Assembly (NCBI GenBank): GCA_036555325.1
Contig: DATBLQ010000026.1
Span: 1-64,000, forward strand
Source of the DNA: DATBLQ01 sp036555325
GTDB lineage: Bacteria; Pseudomonadota; Alphaproteobacteria; Rhizobiales; Aestuariivirgaceae
Reading direction: 5' to 3'
Length of the DNA stretch: 64,000 bases
Part shown: positions 1 through 8,591 of the stretch, one piece after another
Numbering within the stretch: position 1 is the stretch's first letter
Layout: the number at the start of each line of letters is the position of its first letter
Program-made: the position numbers and the translations under genes
The notes under the pieces: model-generated
Told to the model about the DNA's origin: nothing
Seen by the model: only the letters and a program-made list of their open reading frames with translations
Database searches by the model: none

Positions 1-47
1 ATCAGTTGCGTTCTGCCTTGCGTCTTTCGCTCGGCCAGGCTTCTCGG

Positions 48-590
48 CTATTTCACGGGCAGCATGATGTGTTCGTAAGGGCTGTCCGCCCACATCACAT
101 AGGGCTTGTCGGGATCAGCCTTTGCTTCACGAGGGTAGGACTGCATCATGTTCTTTGCCTCAGCGCCGACGATCATCACATGCGGCCCTGTTTTGATCCA
201 GTTGTTGTCCGAGGTCGGTCCCGTCGCATAGGGGTCTGTGTTGCTTGCTCCATTGTCACCTCTCAGCATATAGATGAAGCCGAGTTTCTGTGGCGCCGGA
301 CCCTTGGCCATGTACGCTTTTGCCCATTCAACCCCCCCGGCATCGGCACACATTGGGGCGCTGCCAGGATCCATGCACGTCCAACCATTGGTACCCTCGC
401 GCACAGTCTTCATGGTTCCGTCAGCAGCCATGTTCAGCACCGTGGCATTCGCCAGTATATCGGGCGGCGCTGCCCCTTCCAGATTCTTCAGGAGCTCCTC
501 ATCGGTCACGTGTTTCATCTGCGAGACAGCCGCTGTTGCCGTGGCCCCAACGCAGGTTGCAGCGAGCACTAAGATAAGTATGCCTTTCAT
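48..590 (-). CDS. Small secreted protein of unknown function
   Basis: A 180-residue protein that I do not assign to a named family. It starts with a clear Sec signal peptide (basic MKG, then a hydrophobic run, probable cleavage after the Ala-rich stretch near residue 22), so it should be periplasmic. The mature part has a short acidic helix, two Cys that could pair (WTCMDPGSAPMCAD), and a C-terminal half rich in Asp, Pro and Tyr with no membrane segment. A strong ribosome site (GAAGGAGG) lies 7-8 bases before the ATG, which supports this start. It stands alone in an accessory region and no neighbour suggests a pathway. Confidence 0.75.
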   Translation of the reverse strand: MKGILILVLAATCVGATATAAVSQMKHVTDEELLKNLEGAAPPDILANATVLNMAADGTMKTVREGTNGWTCMDPGSAPMCADAGGVEWAKAYMAKGPAPQKLGFIYMLRGDNGASNTDPYATGPTSDNNWIKTGPHVMIVGAEAKNMMQSYPREAKADPDKPYVMWADSPYEHIMLPVK

Positions 591-902
591 GGCAGATCCT
601 CCTTCAAAGATAATGCTGTCGCGATTCTTGCGCGACTACGATGACCAACTTCATTTCAAGAAGGTCCTCGTATCGTGTCGAAAACGCTAGACGCGATATT
701 AGAACTCGTCAACAGCTTGAAAGGTCTCTTTGGATAGATCCGGCCTGTGTCTGAGGCGGCGGAACAGTCTCCTTTCACCCCTATGAGCAGCCGCAGTCGA
801 CGCTGCTAGTCACTTCGCATTTGAGCCACAAGCAGACGTGATGTTTTACGGCAACGATTGAGAACTGAACCGGCAGAGTCTTTTCTGTTATCTGCGGCAC
901 GC
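591..902. other. Intergenic stretch, no gene seen
   Basis: About 310 bases between two minus-strand genes. I see no convincing reading frame, tRNA or terminator. It holds one copy of a short motif (CACAAGCAGACGT, about 827-839) that recurs in variant form further right in this accessory region. The promoter of the secreted-protein gene should lie here, but no consensus stands out. Confidence 0.4.
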
Positions 903-1907
903 TCATGTTTTTAACTCGCGCCTGAGTTCATTGATGAAGCGCCAATCCGAGCCAGCGAGAATGATGTCATTTGGATTTCTCTTGATAAGACCTACCTCTT
1001 GCATTCGCAGCGCGTAGAATCGCAAAGAATCCTCTGGGTCGAAGTCGCGCCATCTGTCGTACCGTACATCGTTCAAGGTTTGAACGGCGAAGTCATATGA
1101 GGATGCAAAACCGCCATCGATCAACCGCTGGGCAACTGTTTGCGGTTCCGTGAGACACAGATCGACAGTCTTTAGCAGAGATCGCAGCACGCGTTTTGTG
1201 GCTATGGGATATCTTTGAACGTATTCGTTAGTTCCTGTAAGCATGCAGCAGTAGTAGTTTGACCAAGGGGCGTCGGTAGCTGTGCTGACGATTGTATGGC
1301 CTATCTTGCGGGCTCGGAGATCCTGCGGCTCAGGCGGCGTCGCAAGGAACGCATCGATCTTTCCTGAAGCAAACAGTTCCATCGGAGACACTTTTGAATC
1401 TGCTACCCACTCGATATCCTTTTTGGGATCAAGGCCAACATAGGCGGCCATTAGCGTCACCAAAATGTGCGGACTCGAACTAATGGCATACACGCCGACT
1501 TTTTTGCCTTTTAGGTCTGTGACGCCTCGGATACCTTCGCCGGCGATCAGCTCAAGGCAGCCCGAGTGCATGCCGGCCAACACCGTTATCGGTGCCCCAG
1601 CGTCGATTGAGGCGACGTTTATCGCAGCATAGTTCCAATCAAAATCCACCTCGCCGCGCGCTAACAAGACTGAACTATCCTCGCCACCGACGTCTATGTA
1701 GTGCACATCGGAAATTCCTTCGGCGCGCAATAGCTCGGCAGCAACGTACTGCGGAGTATCACAACCTGCTGGAAAGAATTTAGCCAATCGGACGGCAGTC
1801 GTTTCCGGGGGTGATTGTGCTACTGCGTTGGATACACCGACCATACTGGCAGCCCCGATCGCAGATAGACCAGCCAAGAAATCGCGACGGTTCTGAAGGA
1901 ACTGCAT
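903..1907 (-). CDS. Tat-exported NMT1/SsuA-like ABC solute-binding protein, orphan
   Basis: A periplasmic binding protein of the NMT1/THI5-like (SsuA/TauA) type, 334 residues. The chosen ATG has GAGGGAG upstream and is followed at once by a twin-arginine signal (NRRDFLAG, then a hydrophobic stretch ending AVAQ), so export should be by Tat. The reading frame stays open upstream, but that part overlaps the transposase remnant and is not coding. The mature domain shows the family layout: a ligand-loop segment (AKFFPAGCDTPQYVAAE), a DLKGKKVGVY segment and a later ASGKIDAFLATPPEP segment. No permease or ATPase gene is adjacent, so ligand and transporter partner are unknown. The family usually binds sulfonates, nitrate, bicarbonate or pyrimidine precursors. 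Confidence 0.8.
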   Translation of the reverse strand: MQFLQNRRDFLAGLSAIGAASMVGVSNAVAQSPPETTAVRLAKFFPAGCDTPQYVAAELLRAEGISDVHYIDVGGEDSSVLLARGEVDFDWNYAAINVASIDAGAPITVLAGMHSGCLELIAGEGIRGVTDLKGKKVGVYAISSSPHILVTLMAAYVGLDPKKDIEWVADSKVSPMELFASGKIDAFLATPPEPQDLRARKIGHTIVSTATDAPWSNYYCCMLTGTNEYVQRYPIATKRVLRSLLKTVDLCLTEPQTVAQRLIDGGFASSYDFAVQTLNDVRYDRWRDFDPEDSLRFYALRMQEVGLIKRNPNDIILAGSDWRFINELRRELKT

Positions 1908-1964
1908 TCCCAACTCCCTCTCTGAATACGTTACGGACAACCACTCTTTCATGGACGCTCTAAA

Positions 1965-2730
1965 GAAGCTAGTCCGAAGGTAATCTCGCTCTCTGATCCA
2001 TGTTCGGCCTGGACGGCGAAGGCGAACAAGCGCGTTCAGTTCGGTTACGGGCTCAACTACCTTATCGATACCGAACATGCGATCATCGTCGATGTGGAGG
2101 CCACGCCAACCCGGAGCTACGACGAGGTGGCGGCGACCAAGACGATGGTCCAGCGTACGCAAGAGCGGCTGCGGCTTAAGCCTGCACGGATGGCACGGGC
2201 AGGCTGCTCGACTGGCTCGTGAAGCATAATATCGCGCCCCACATCCCTGTTTGGGACAAGAGCAAGCGCGATGACGGAACTCTCTCGCGAACAGACTTCA
2301 ACTTTGACAAAAAACACGATGTCTACATCTGCGCGATGGGCAAGCGACTGAAGACGACCGGCAAGGTGCACGACGGCAAGACGCTCCTCTATCGAGCGAG
2401 CAAGCTTGACTGCGACCGTTGCCCCTTAAAGCTCACCTGCTGACCGAACACAGCTTCGCGCAAAGTCCCGCGCGATCTGCATGAAGACGCCCGCGACCAT
2501 GCCCGTTCATTGATCGGCACGGAGCCTTACGAACGATCCCGTCGGCAGCGCAAAAAGGTCGAGATGTTGTTCGCGCATCTGAAGCGCCATCTCGGCTTCG
2601 AACGGCTGCGCCTTAGAGGACTATCGGCGCTCGAGACGAGTTCTTATTGGCGGCGACGGTCCAGAACCTCAGAAGATTGGCGAAGTTGGTTGGACGACCA
2701 CCGCCCACGGCCGTCGCATGTGCAGCTTAA
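1965..2730 (+). pseudogene. Decayed IS1182-family transposase
   Basis: Remnant of a DDE transposase of the IS1182 type. Recognisable blocks in order are FGYGLNYLIDTEHAIIVDVEAT (from about 2037), PHIPVWDKSKRDDGT, KTLLYRASKLDCDRCPLK, RSRRQRKKVEMLFAHLKR, and a final block reading RDEFLLAATVQNLRRLAKLVG. The blocks lie in different states: a deletion near 2195 removes the expected AADTAYGTG segment and shifts frame, an in-frame TGA at 2441-2443 replaces an expected Cys codon, and a further shift near 2630 moves the C-terminus to another frame ending at TAA 2728-2730. The N-terminal third is missing. It cannot make a working enzyme. Confidence 0.8.
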
Positions 2731-3086
2731 ACACGATATCGCATCGGAATTGCCCAAGCCCTCGCCACCAAAACGGAGAGCCGGCCATCCGAGCCGACGT
2801 CAATCGCGTCCGAGCCGCCGCCGATGGTCTAAGACCGTACCACTGACGGGTTTTTCAACGCTATCGGTCAAAAGCAGACGTAGGAGTTACTCCGCTCCAT
2901 GTCGGCTTAATCCTCAGGACCGGACATAGTCATGGGCCGTTTAGATGTCGCCTTTGTGCCAGAAGCAGACATCAGCTAGATCAGAGCATTCGACTTGGGA
3001 TTGGATTAACTGTCTAAGCTTCTAGGGCTCAATGTTCCCGCCTCGTTGTGTTTGATAAGTCGGCTTTAAACGACTTGGCATCGCTA
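2731..3086. other. IS right flank and intergenic debris
   Basis: This stretch follows the dead transposase. A GGGTTTTTCAAC segment near 2848-2859 resembles the terminal region of IS1182 elements, so the IS probably ended about there. Two copies of a short AAAGCAGAC motif follow (about 2867-2880 and 2957-2972). I see no gene or terminator. Confidence 0.35.
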
Positions 3087-4262
3087 TTATGAAATGACAG
3101 GTAGCTCTCTCGGCGCGCGGTCGGTCAGCAGAAGCGGTCCATTGGCGGTAACGACAATGTTCTCCTCGTGCACAAGTATTTTTCCAGGGGCGTATTCCAT
3201 GCCGGGTTCTATGGTGAGAACCATACCCTCTTGAATCACTGTTTTATCCCCAATCATATGAGAAGGGGGCTCAGTCAGTTGCATGCCCAACCCGTGTCCG
3301 AATCTGCCTACATTACCGAGGCAACCATTGGCTTCGACAAACCTCGCCATAGCCCTAAAGAGGTCTTCGCTCGTCGCTCCGATCACTGCCGCCATTATGC
3401 CGGCTTCAGTTGCCTGCCATAATATTTCGTGTGCGCGTTTTGCTTCATCGGATACGTTTCCAATTGCGTAGTTGCGATCGAAATCACAGTAGTATCCGTC
3501 GTACGTAGAACCGGTATCAATAAATAGGATATCTCCTCGTTGAAGCGTTCTGTCGTGAGGGCCACAAACGATCTGGGGAACTCCTCCAGGGCCCGATACG
3601 CATGGAAGGAAGGGCGTTGAATCTGCCCCGCGTTCGGCAATATCGATGCGCAACCTTCGGCAAGCGTCTCGTTCTGTTTGGCCAATACTCAACAGTGTAG
3701 GAACTGCACGGTACGCGGCGCTGACGATCTGACAAACATGTCGAATATGATCAACTTCTGCACTGGTCTTGACCATGCGGATTTCCCAAATACACAGGGA
3801 TCCGTTGGTGAGCTCTAGTCCCAAAAGACGCTCGCGCAGTTCCATGAACTGTGTAACAGGCATGCGAAGACTATGCTCCCGGCCGAGCTCGAAACCGATT
3901 CGACCAAATTTGCGCGGAAGTGTTGACAGCGTGTCTGCCAACAATGTTGTACCGTCATCACTTGGACGGGGTGCGGGCCATGTACGAATGTTCTTTATCC
4001 AGGTCAGGGCCATTTCGGGTGCCCCGATTTCCGGGATCACCGCGACGGGTTCTCCTGTCTGTGGAACCACAACAAACCAAGGTCGGGTGGGGCTTTCCCA
4101 AAATTGCGTGTCAAAGCCAGTAAAGTATCGAACGTTGGCTGGCGTAGTTACAACAATCGCATCCAGTTGGAACATCACGAGGTGGCGTTGGGCTCGATCA
4201 AGCCTTTGCTCGAACTCTGTTTGACTGAAGCCACGCTTGGGTACCTTTTGACTACTGTACAT
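3087..4262 (-). CDS. M24-family metallopeptidase (Xaa-Pro dipeptidase/creatinase type)
   Basis: A 391-residue cytoplasmic pita-bread-fold protein. The N-terminal creatinase domain (RYFTGF near the start) is followed by the catalytic M24 domain. Metal ligands are visible as Asp in LFIDTGSTYDGYYCDFDR, His in GRFGHGLG, Glu in LTIEPG and Glu in HEENIVV, so the dinuclear site looks complete. The likely activity is hydrolysis of Xaa-Pro dipeptides or of a related C-N bond; related enzymes include ectoine hydrolase and creatinase, and sequence alone does not decide. The ATG at 4262 has AGGAG eight bases upstream, better than an in-frame ATG 57 bases earlier. It runs in the same direction as the solute-binding gene, with the dead IS between them. 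Confidence 0.85.
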   Translation of the reverse strand: MYSSQKVPKRGFSQTEFEQRLDRAQRHLVMFQLDAIVVTTPANVRYFTGFDTQFWESPTRPWFVVVPQTGEPVAVIPEIGAPEMALTWIKNIRTWPAPRPSDDGTTLLADTLSTLPRKFGRIGFELGREHSLRMPVTQFMELRERLLGLELTNGSLCIWEIRMVKTSAEVDHIRHVCQIVSAAYRAVPTLLSIGQTERDACRRLRIDIAERGADSTPFLPCVSGPGGVPQIVCGPHDRTLQRGDILFIDTGSTYDGYYCDFDRNYAIGNVSDEAKRAHEILWQATEAGIMAAVIGATSEDLFRAMARFVEANGCLGNVGRFGHGLGMQLTEPPSHMIGDKTVIQEGMVLTIEPGMEYAPGKILVHEENIVVTANGPLLLTDRAPRELPVIS

Positions 4263-4519
4263 GAGCCCTACTCCTTGCATGGGTTCCGGCTTGGCCTCAG
4301 TCCCGCCCAATTCGGGCAAATACCCGGTCTGCGGCCGCTGTCAGTCAATTCGGAGCAAGAAACTACGTCAGCTGCCTGTTAGCTTAGTGCTAAAAGCAGA
4401 TATGACCAAAGTCGTGCAAATCGGCCGCTCAGCTGCCTCGTCCAAGTAAGCGAAATCCTCGGAGGTAATTCTCCATTGTGCTAGGATACCACTGGCCAAT
4501 CACTCGGGAGGGGTGGGCG

Positions 4520-6292
4520 GTGATCGAGCAGCGTGTCGAACGTAAGCTCTCAGCGATCCTTGCCGCTGATGTCGCCGGCTTCAGTCGCCTTGTTGGCATC
4601 GACGAGGAGGGCACCCTCGCGGAGTTAAAGGAGCTGCGCCGCGATGCCCTTGATCCCACGATCCGCGAGCATCGCGGGCGGATAGTCAAGATTACAGGCG
4701 ACGGGATGCTGGTTCAATTCGTCAGTGTCGTGGACGCAGTTCGCTGTGCTGTTGAAGTCCAGCGCCAGATAACGGAACACAACACAAAAACTCCCCAGGA
4801 AAAGCGAATTGAATTTCGTATAGGTATCAACGTCGGCGACGTTATTATAGATGGTGATGACATCTACGGAGATGGGGTCAATGTCGCGGCGCGGCTTGAA
4901 GCACTCTCTGAACCAGGCGGCATTTGCGTAAGCGTCGCGGTGCGCGATCAAGTGCGAGACAGGCTCGACCTCACCTTTGACGATGTGGGCCAGCAACAGT
5001 TAAAAAACATTGCGCGGCCTGTGCGAGTCTTTCGCGTACGGCCGGGAGAGACTACTTCGCAGACGACCCCGGTATTGAAGCTCCCCGACAAACCATCAAT
5101 AGCCGTATTGCCTTTTCAGAACATGAGCGGCGACCTTGAGCAGGACTACTTTGCAGACGGGATGGTGGAGGAGATTATCACAGCGCTATCGCGTTTCCGG
5201 CAGCTGTTCGTCATCGCCCGCAACTCGAGCTTCGCATATAAGGGCAGATCAGTCGATGTGAAGCAAATCGGTCGTGAACTTGGGGTACGCTACGTGCTTG
5301 AAGGCAGCGTGCGCAAGGCTGCAAACAGAGTTCGCATCACGGGACAGCTTATTGATGTTTCAACAGGGGCGCATATCTGGGCGGATCGTTCTGAGGGTGC
5401 TCTTGAGGATATCTTCGATCTGCAGGATCGGGTAACCGGGAGCGTGGTCGGCGCAATCGCACCGAGACTGGAACAGGCGGAGATTGACCGATCCACGCGG
5501 AAGCCAACGGAGAGTCTCGACGCTTACGACTACTATTTGCGAGGCCTCGCCGCTGTTCATCAGTGGACCAAGGACGCCAACAAAGAGGCCGTTTATCATT
5601 TTAATCGGGCTATCGAACTCGATCCCCGATTTGCTTCGGCCTATGGCTGGGCGGCAAGATGTTACTCCCAGCGCAAGGCGGGAGGCTGGGCAGGCTACGA
5701 GCCTGCTACCGCACAAGAGATTGCTGAAGCCGCGCGACTTGCCCGACGGGCGGTAGAGTTGGGACCGGACGACGCGATCGCCCTCTGCACTGCCGGCATC
5801 GCTCTTGCTTACGTCGTTGGCGACCTCGAAGACGGCGAGGCATTCACTGACCGAGCTCTGGTCCTCAATCCGAATCTGTTTTGGGCGTGGCTTTTTAGTG
5901 GATGGGTAAAGCTCTTGCTCGGTAGTCCGGAGGTCGCGAGTGAGCGATTCGCACGTGCAATGCGCCTGAGTCCAAACGATACTACCGTTTTTGGCTTAAA
6001 GGATGGTTTGGCAACGGCCCATTTTGCTTCCGGCCGCTATACGGAAGCACTGTCCTGGGCGAAAGCGGCAATACGCGAGAAGCCCGCTTTCATCGTTGGA
6101 ATATGTATGACGGCAGCAAGCGCGGCCCTCGCTGGACAGCTTTCTGAAGCGGAAAGAGCAATTGCGAGTTTGCGCCAAACCGAACCAAAGTTATGTATTT
6201 CCAATCTCAGGGAACAAGTACCGGTACTCGGGCGACCGGAGTACTTTGATAAACTTGCCGAAGGCCTCCGGAAAGCCGGCCTGCCAGAGTGA
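4520..6292 (+). CDS. Class III adenylate/guanylate cyclase with TolB-like and TPR domains
   Basis: A 590-residue soluble signalling protein. Residues about 5-180 form a class III nucleotide cyclase domain. Both metal Asp positions (AADVAGFS and TGDGML) and the transition-state Asn/Arg pair in GVNVAARLE are present, so it may be active. Residues about 200-330 form a TolB-N/FlgO-like module (SIAVLPFQNMSGD, then VRYVLEGSVRK), and the rest is TPR repeats. This architecture is abundant in rhizobial relatives. The GTG at 4520 has GGGAGGGG six bases upstream and gives the usual short lead into the domain; a GTG at 4478 with a more distant GGAGG is the alternative. The gene is divergent from the M24 peptidase and its regulator is not evident. 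Confidence 0.88.
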   Translation: MIEQRVERKLSAILAADVAGFSRLVGIDEEGTLAELKELRRDALDPTIREHRGRIVKITGDGMLVQFVSVVDAVRCAVEVQRQITEHNTKTPQEKRIEFRIGINVGDVIIDGDDIYGDGVNVAARLEALSEPGGICVSVAVRDQVRDRLDLTFDDVGQQQLKNIARPVRVFRVRPGETTSQTTPVLKLPDKPSIAVLPFQNMSGDLEQDYFADGMVEEIITALSRFRQLFVIARNSSFAYKGRSVDVKQIGRELGVRYVLEGSVRKAANRVRITGQLIDVSTGAHIWADRSEGALEDIFDLQDRVTGSVVGAIAPRLEQAEIDRSTRKPTESLDAYDYYLRGLAAVHQWTKDANKEAVYHFNRAIELDPRFASAYGWAARCYSQRKAGGWAGYEPATAQEIAEAARLARRAVELGPDDAIALCTAGIALAYVVGDLEDGEAFTDRALVLNPNLFWAWLFSGWVKLLLGSPEVASERFARAMRLSPNDTTVFGLKDGLATAHFASGRYTEALSWAKAAIREKPAFIVGICMTAASAALAGQLSEAERAIASLRQTEPKLCISNLREQVPVLGRPEYFDKLAEGLRKAGLPE

Positions 6293-6477
6293 GGGATGCG
6301 TTCGCCAGTCAGTAAAAAGAAGCAAGGAAAGTTGGGATGTGGTCTGACATCTGGCTACATATTAGTTTGAAGATTAGTTCTGCTGCGCGACGTCCGCTAA
6401 TGGGATGGTCCGGCCGTGCGCTACGCCAGTTGGTTAGGTTTTTTGTCTAATCCGACTTGATCCCTTCGTTATTGAGG
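6293..6477. other. AT-rich intergenic stretch, nothing recognised
   Basis: About 185 AT-rich bases between the convergent cyclase gene and the toxin remnant. No reading frame with family features and no clear terminator hairpin was found. Confidence 0.3.
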
Positions 6478-6796
6478 TTATCGATTGGTTTTGATCCCAC
6501 TATTCTGGATCACTATATGTATCCGCTTACGCGAAGCTGCTTGCGTTTCATTGCATGCTAGCGTTAATCGACTCAGTTTTCGAAATCGCGCACGGAACCC
6601 TTAGGAATCCGCGGCGCTATGTACTTGAAATCTTGGTCACAGCTCACAAGAATTGAACCGTCGTCTTCGCTAACAGCCGCCACCAGTGTGTCGGGGGAAT
6701 CGGTTGGGAATATATCCCGATATGCCCGTGACTCCGCAGGGTAACTGCGACCGATAGCGGCACATTGTGATCAAGCAAGAATTTGAGCCTCGCCAT
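6478..6796 (-). pseudogene. Broken DUF5615/PIN-like toxin
   Basis: Reading the minus strand from the ATG at 6796 gives MARLKFLLDHNVPLSVAV, the typical start of DUF5615 PIN-like toxins, as far as a Ser-His-Gly-His stretch. There the frame is lost by one base. The next frame continues with DIFPTDSPDTLVAAVSEDDG and ILVSCDQDF, the second acidic motif. After PRIPKG the frame shifts again to ARFRKLSRLTLACNETQAAS and stops at TAA 6478-6480. Total length (about 106 codons) fits the family. The ATG lies eight bases after the antitoxin stop, so it was the downstream gene of a two-gene operon. Two separate shifts argue for real decay rather than one sequencing error. Confidence 0.75.
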
Positions 6797-6804
6797 TTGC
6801 TCGG

Positions 6805-7449
6805 CTAAGCAACTTTTGAAACCCTGTGCCGCAATGCAGCCTTCACATCTTTCGTAGTAAGCAAAGGATACTCACGAACTATATCGGTGGAAGCATACCC
6901 GGCTGCATGAAACCGTTTTATTGCAGCAACTGGTATCCTCGTGCCAGCTATTACCCAACTATTGTGCGCTATGTGTCTATGCCTTACCACACGTCCGATT
7001 TGTTCTTTGGAACGCTCTTTCAGTTGCGCTGCCCGATTAGCAACGTCCTCCGCAATGCTCTGAAGTTCAAGGTTGATATATTGTTTTCCAACAACACTCC
7101 GTATTCTTCCTGAGTCTGGTTCCCGAAAATGTACTTCCTTGCGAAAGACATAAATAGCCAACAGTGACCAAGGAGTCTCGCCGTACTTGGAAAACTCTCG
7201 AGCGACTTTACGTAGTTGCTGCAAAGGAATTTGATGCTCTTTACGCAGAATGCTTATTATGCGAAGTCCGACCACATCTTTAAACGAGTAAATTCGACCG
7301 TAGGGGCTTCGCCGGTTTTCGTAAGCGTACCGGGGCTTGAAAAACTCTGTCTTGTCCCAATAAGAGAGTTGCCGGTTCGACAAACCGGTCACTCTGACCA
7401 CATGCTTAGCGCTAAAAGCGCGAATAATATTCTGCTGATCCGTAGTCAT
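6805..7449 (-). CDS. MerR-like HTH and DUF433 antitoxin
   Basis: A 214-residue protein with two parts. Residues about 8-90 look like a MerR-type winged helix (VVRVTGLSNRQLSYWDKTEF, then YSFKDVVGLRIISILRKE). The C-terminal 55 residues are a DUF433 domain (HNSWVIAGTRIPVAAIKRFH, then DIVREYPLLTTKDVKAAL). This architecture is the antitoxin of type II modules paired with DUF5615 PIN-like toxins, such as VapBC45 of mycobacteria. It should bind its own promoter and neutralise the toxin. The partner gene directly downstream is broken. The start is uncertain: the ATG at 7449 fits the domain edge but lacks a good ribosome site, and an in-frame ATG at 7530 is the alternative. The gene is AT-rich, unlike the core genes to the right. 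Confidence 0.78.
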   Translation of the reverse strand: MTTDQQNIIRAFSAKHVVRVTGLSNRQLSYWDKTEFFKPRYAYENRRSPYGRIYSFKDVVGLRIISILRKEHQIPLQQLRKVAREFSKYGETPWSLLAIYVFRKEVHFREPDSGRIRSVVGKQYINLELQSIAEDVANRAAQLKERSKEQIGRVVRHRHIAHNSWVIAGTRIPVAAIKRFHAAGYASTDIVREYPLLTTKDVKAALRHRVSKVA

Positions 7450-7619
7450 CGTGTGCACATTAGCAACAAGTCTGTTTAGCTCCAAGCCACCTGGAGGAAA
7501 GTTATCGAGACGCTTCAATTTACGGAGCATAGCAAGACGAGACCGAGCAAACTGAAGTCACGACATTCACAAACCACCGCATGCGCTAAAACACGCGAAA
7601 AACACGTCCAAAAGGAGTA

Positions 7620-7641
7620 GGGTGGTGACCGGGTGGTGACC
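7620..7641. repeat. Tandem 11-bp repeat near tRNA-Arg
   Basis: Two exact head-to-tail copies of GGGTGGTGACC lie between the antitoxin gene and the tRNA-Arg 3' end. The function is unknown. Its position at the presumed island edge makes a recombination or protein-binding role possible, but that is inference. Confidence 0.5.
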
Positions 7642-7707
7642 AAGGCACCAAGGGAAGGCAGCCTAACCTAGTTAGCACATTTAACATATTGAAAATAAGG
7701 AACATTA

Positions 7708-7784
7708 TGGCGCACCCGACAGGAGTCGAACCTGTGACCTCTGCCTTCGGAGGGCAGCACTCTATCCAACTGAGCTACGGGTGC
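7708..7784 (-). tRNA. tRNA-Arg (anticodon CCG)
   Basis: A 77-base cloverleaf with encoded CCA. The acceptor stem pairs GCACCCG with CGGGTGC, the anticodon stem is CTGCC/GGCAG with loop CTCCGAA (anticodon CCG, reading CGG Arg codons), and the T arm is ACAGG-TTCGACT-CCTGT. Its 3' end faces the accessory region to the left, which is the usual orientation of an island integrated in a tRNA gene. Confidence 0.95.
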
Positions 7785-7922
7785 CTGAGCTCGCGCCTGA
7801 CATATAGCTGATGGGTAGGGCAGGGGCAACCCGCGCAAATTCCGCCTCGCAAAGAGACTTTGCACTCCATGCAACACACTGGTGGATGCTAAATCCATAG
7901 CATCCACCTTGCTCATGTAACG

Positions 7923-8249
7923 TTAGAGCGGTCGGGCGCTAACGATAATGCCGTTGAGCGCGTTGAGGCGCACGAGCCACCAGATGCCGTCACGGCGTGC
8001 TCTATACCGATAGTAAGGTCGCGAGCAATCCCAGGGTTGAACCCGATTGAACCCCCGCCGGTCAACGATCCGCGCCCCGTGGCGGCATGAAATATAGCGG
8101 CGGCCTTCGTAGACATACCCCGGCATCATGCCGAATCCCGGGATGTTGAGATAGACGTTCACTTCCGCCCTTGCCGTTGTCGCCGTAGATCCTGCTGCAG
8201 CGATCGTTGCGGCAGCTAAAGTTGCAAGAAGTATTCTGCGGAAATCCAT
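7923..8249 (-). CDS. Secreted small protein, paralogue of the one at 46755-47189
   Basis: A 108-residue exported protein of unknown function. Residues 1-30 are a Sec signal peptide (MDFRR, then an Ala/Thr-rich hydrophobic run ending near ARA). The C-terminal 55 residues carry a pattern shared with the protein encoded at 46755-47189: Cys-x-x-Gly, GF-x-RV, a second Cys, Tyr-x-Tyr, Arg-x-Gly, then LNALNGIIVSARPL. The two conserved Cys could form a disulfide in the periplasm. The ATG at 8249 follows AAGGA by nine bases; a GTG two codons earlier is less likely. It stands alone. Confidence 0.75.
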   Translation of the reverse strand: MDFRRILLATLAAATIAAAGSTATTARAEVNVYLNIPGFGMMPGYVYEGRRYISCRHGARIVDRRGFNRVQPWDCSRPYYRYRARRDGIWWLVRLNALNGIIVSARPL

Positions 8250-8591
8250 GGTCACATATCCTTCAATTGTTTAACGCCGGCAACTCCCGACCGGGCTCGG
8301 GCCTCTCCCTCTCGCCATGTAGTTCGTATTCACAAGTCCGGGCAAGATCATCCGCGATCCAACCGCGAAGTCTCAAAACTATTTCGCTGGTTCCCTTACC
8401 GCCGGGTTTATTCGGGCTGGTAATTTCGCTCGCCGCGACGTTTTCCTGCGAACGCCACCGGAATTGCATGCAACGCACTGCATGATTTGCACGCCTGCAT
8501 GAACAGTTAACCCTAATCCGATGAACTGGCTCCCAGGTTGCATATCTGAGGGTATTCAGCCTGTGACTGTGTCGATTGGGAAAGAACCATC
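8250..8591. other. Divergent intergenic region, no gene accepted
   Basis: About 340 bases between a minus-strand secreted-protein gene and a plus-strand acyltransferase gene, so both promoters should lie here. A 71-codon minus frame (8263-8478) has no recognisable feature and I do not accept it. No consensus promoter or hairpin with a T-run was identified. Confidence 0.35.

Noticed and set aside
2510..2929. A 139-codon open frame on the plus strand
   Set aside because: Its first half is the end of the decayed IS1182 transposase and its second half reads past a frameshift; it is not a separate gene.
4478..4519. GTG 4478 as start of the cyclase gene
   Set aside because: Its GGAGG is 12 bases away and the extra 14 residues are not part of the usual domain lead; GTG 4520 has a better ribosome site.
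8263..8478. A 71-codon minus frame in the gap before the acyltransferase gene
   Set aside because: No recognisable domain, no ribosome site and weak codon pattern; equally long frames occur on the other strand.
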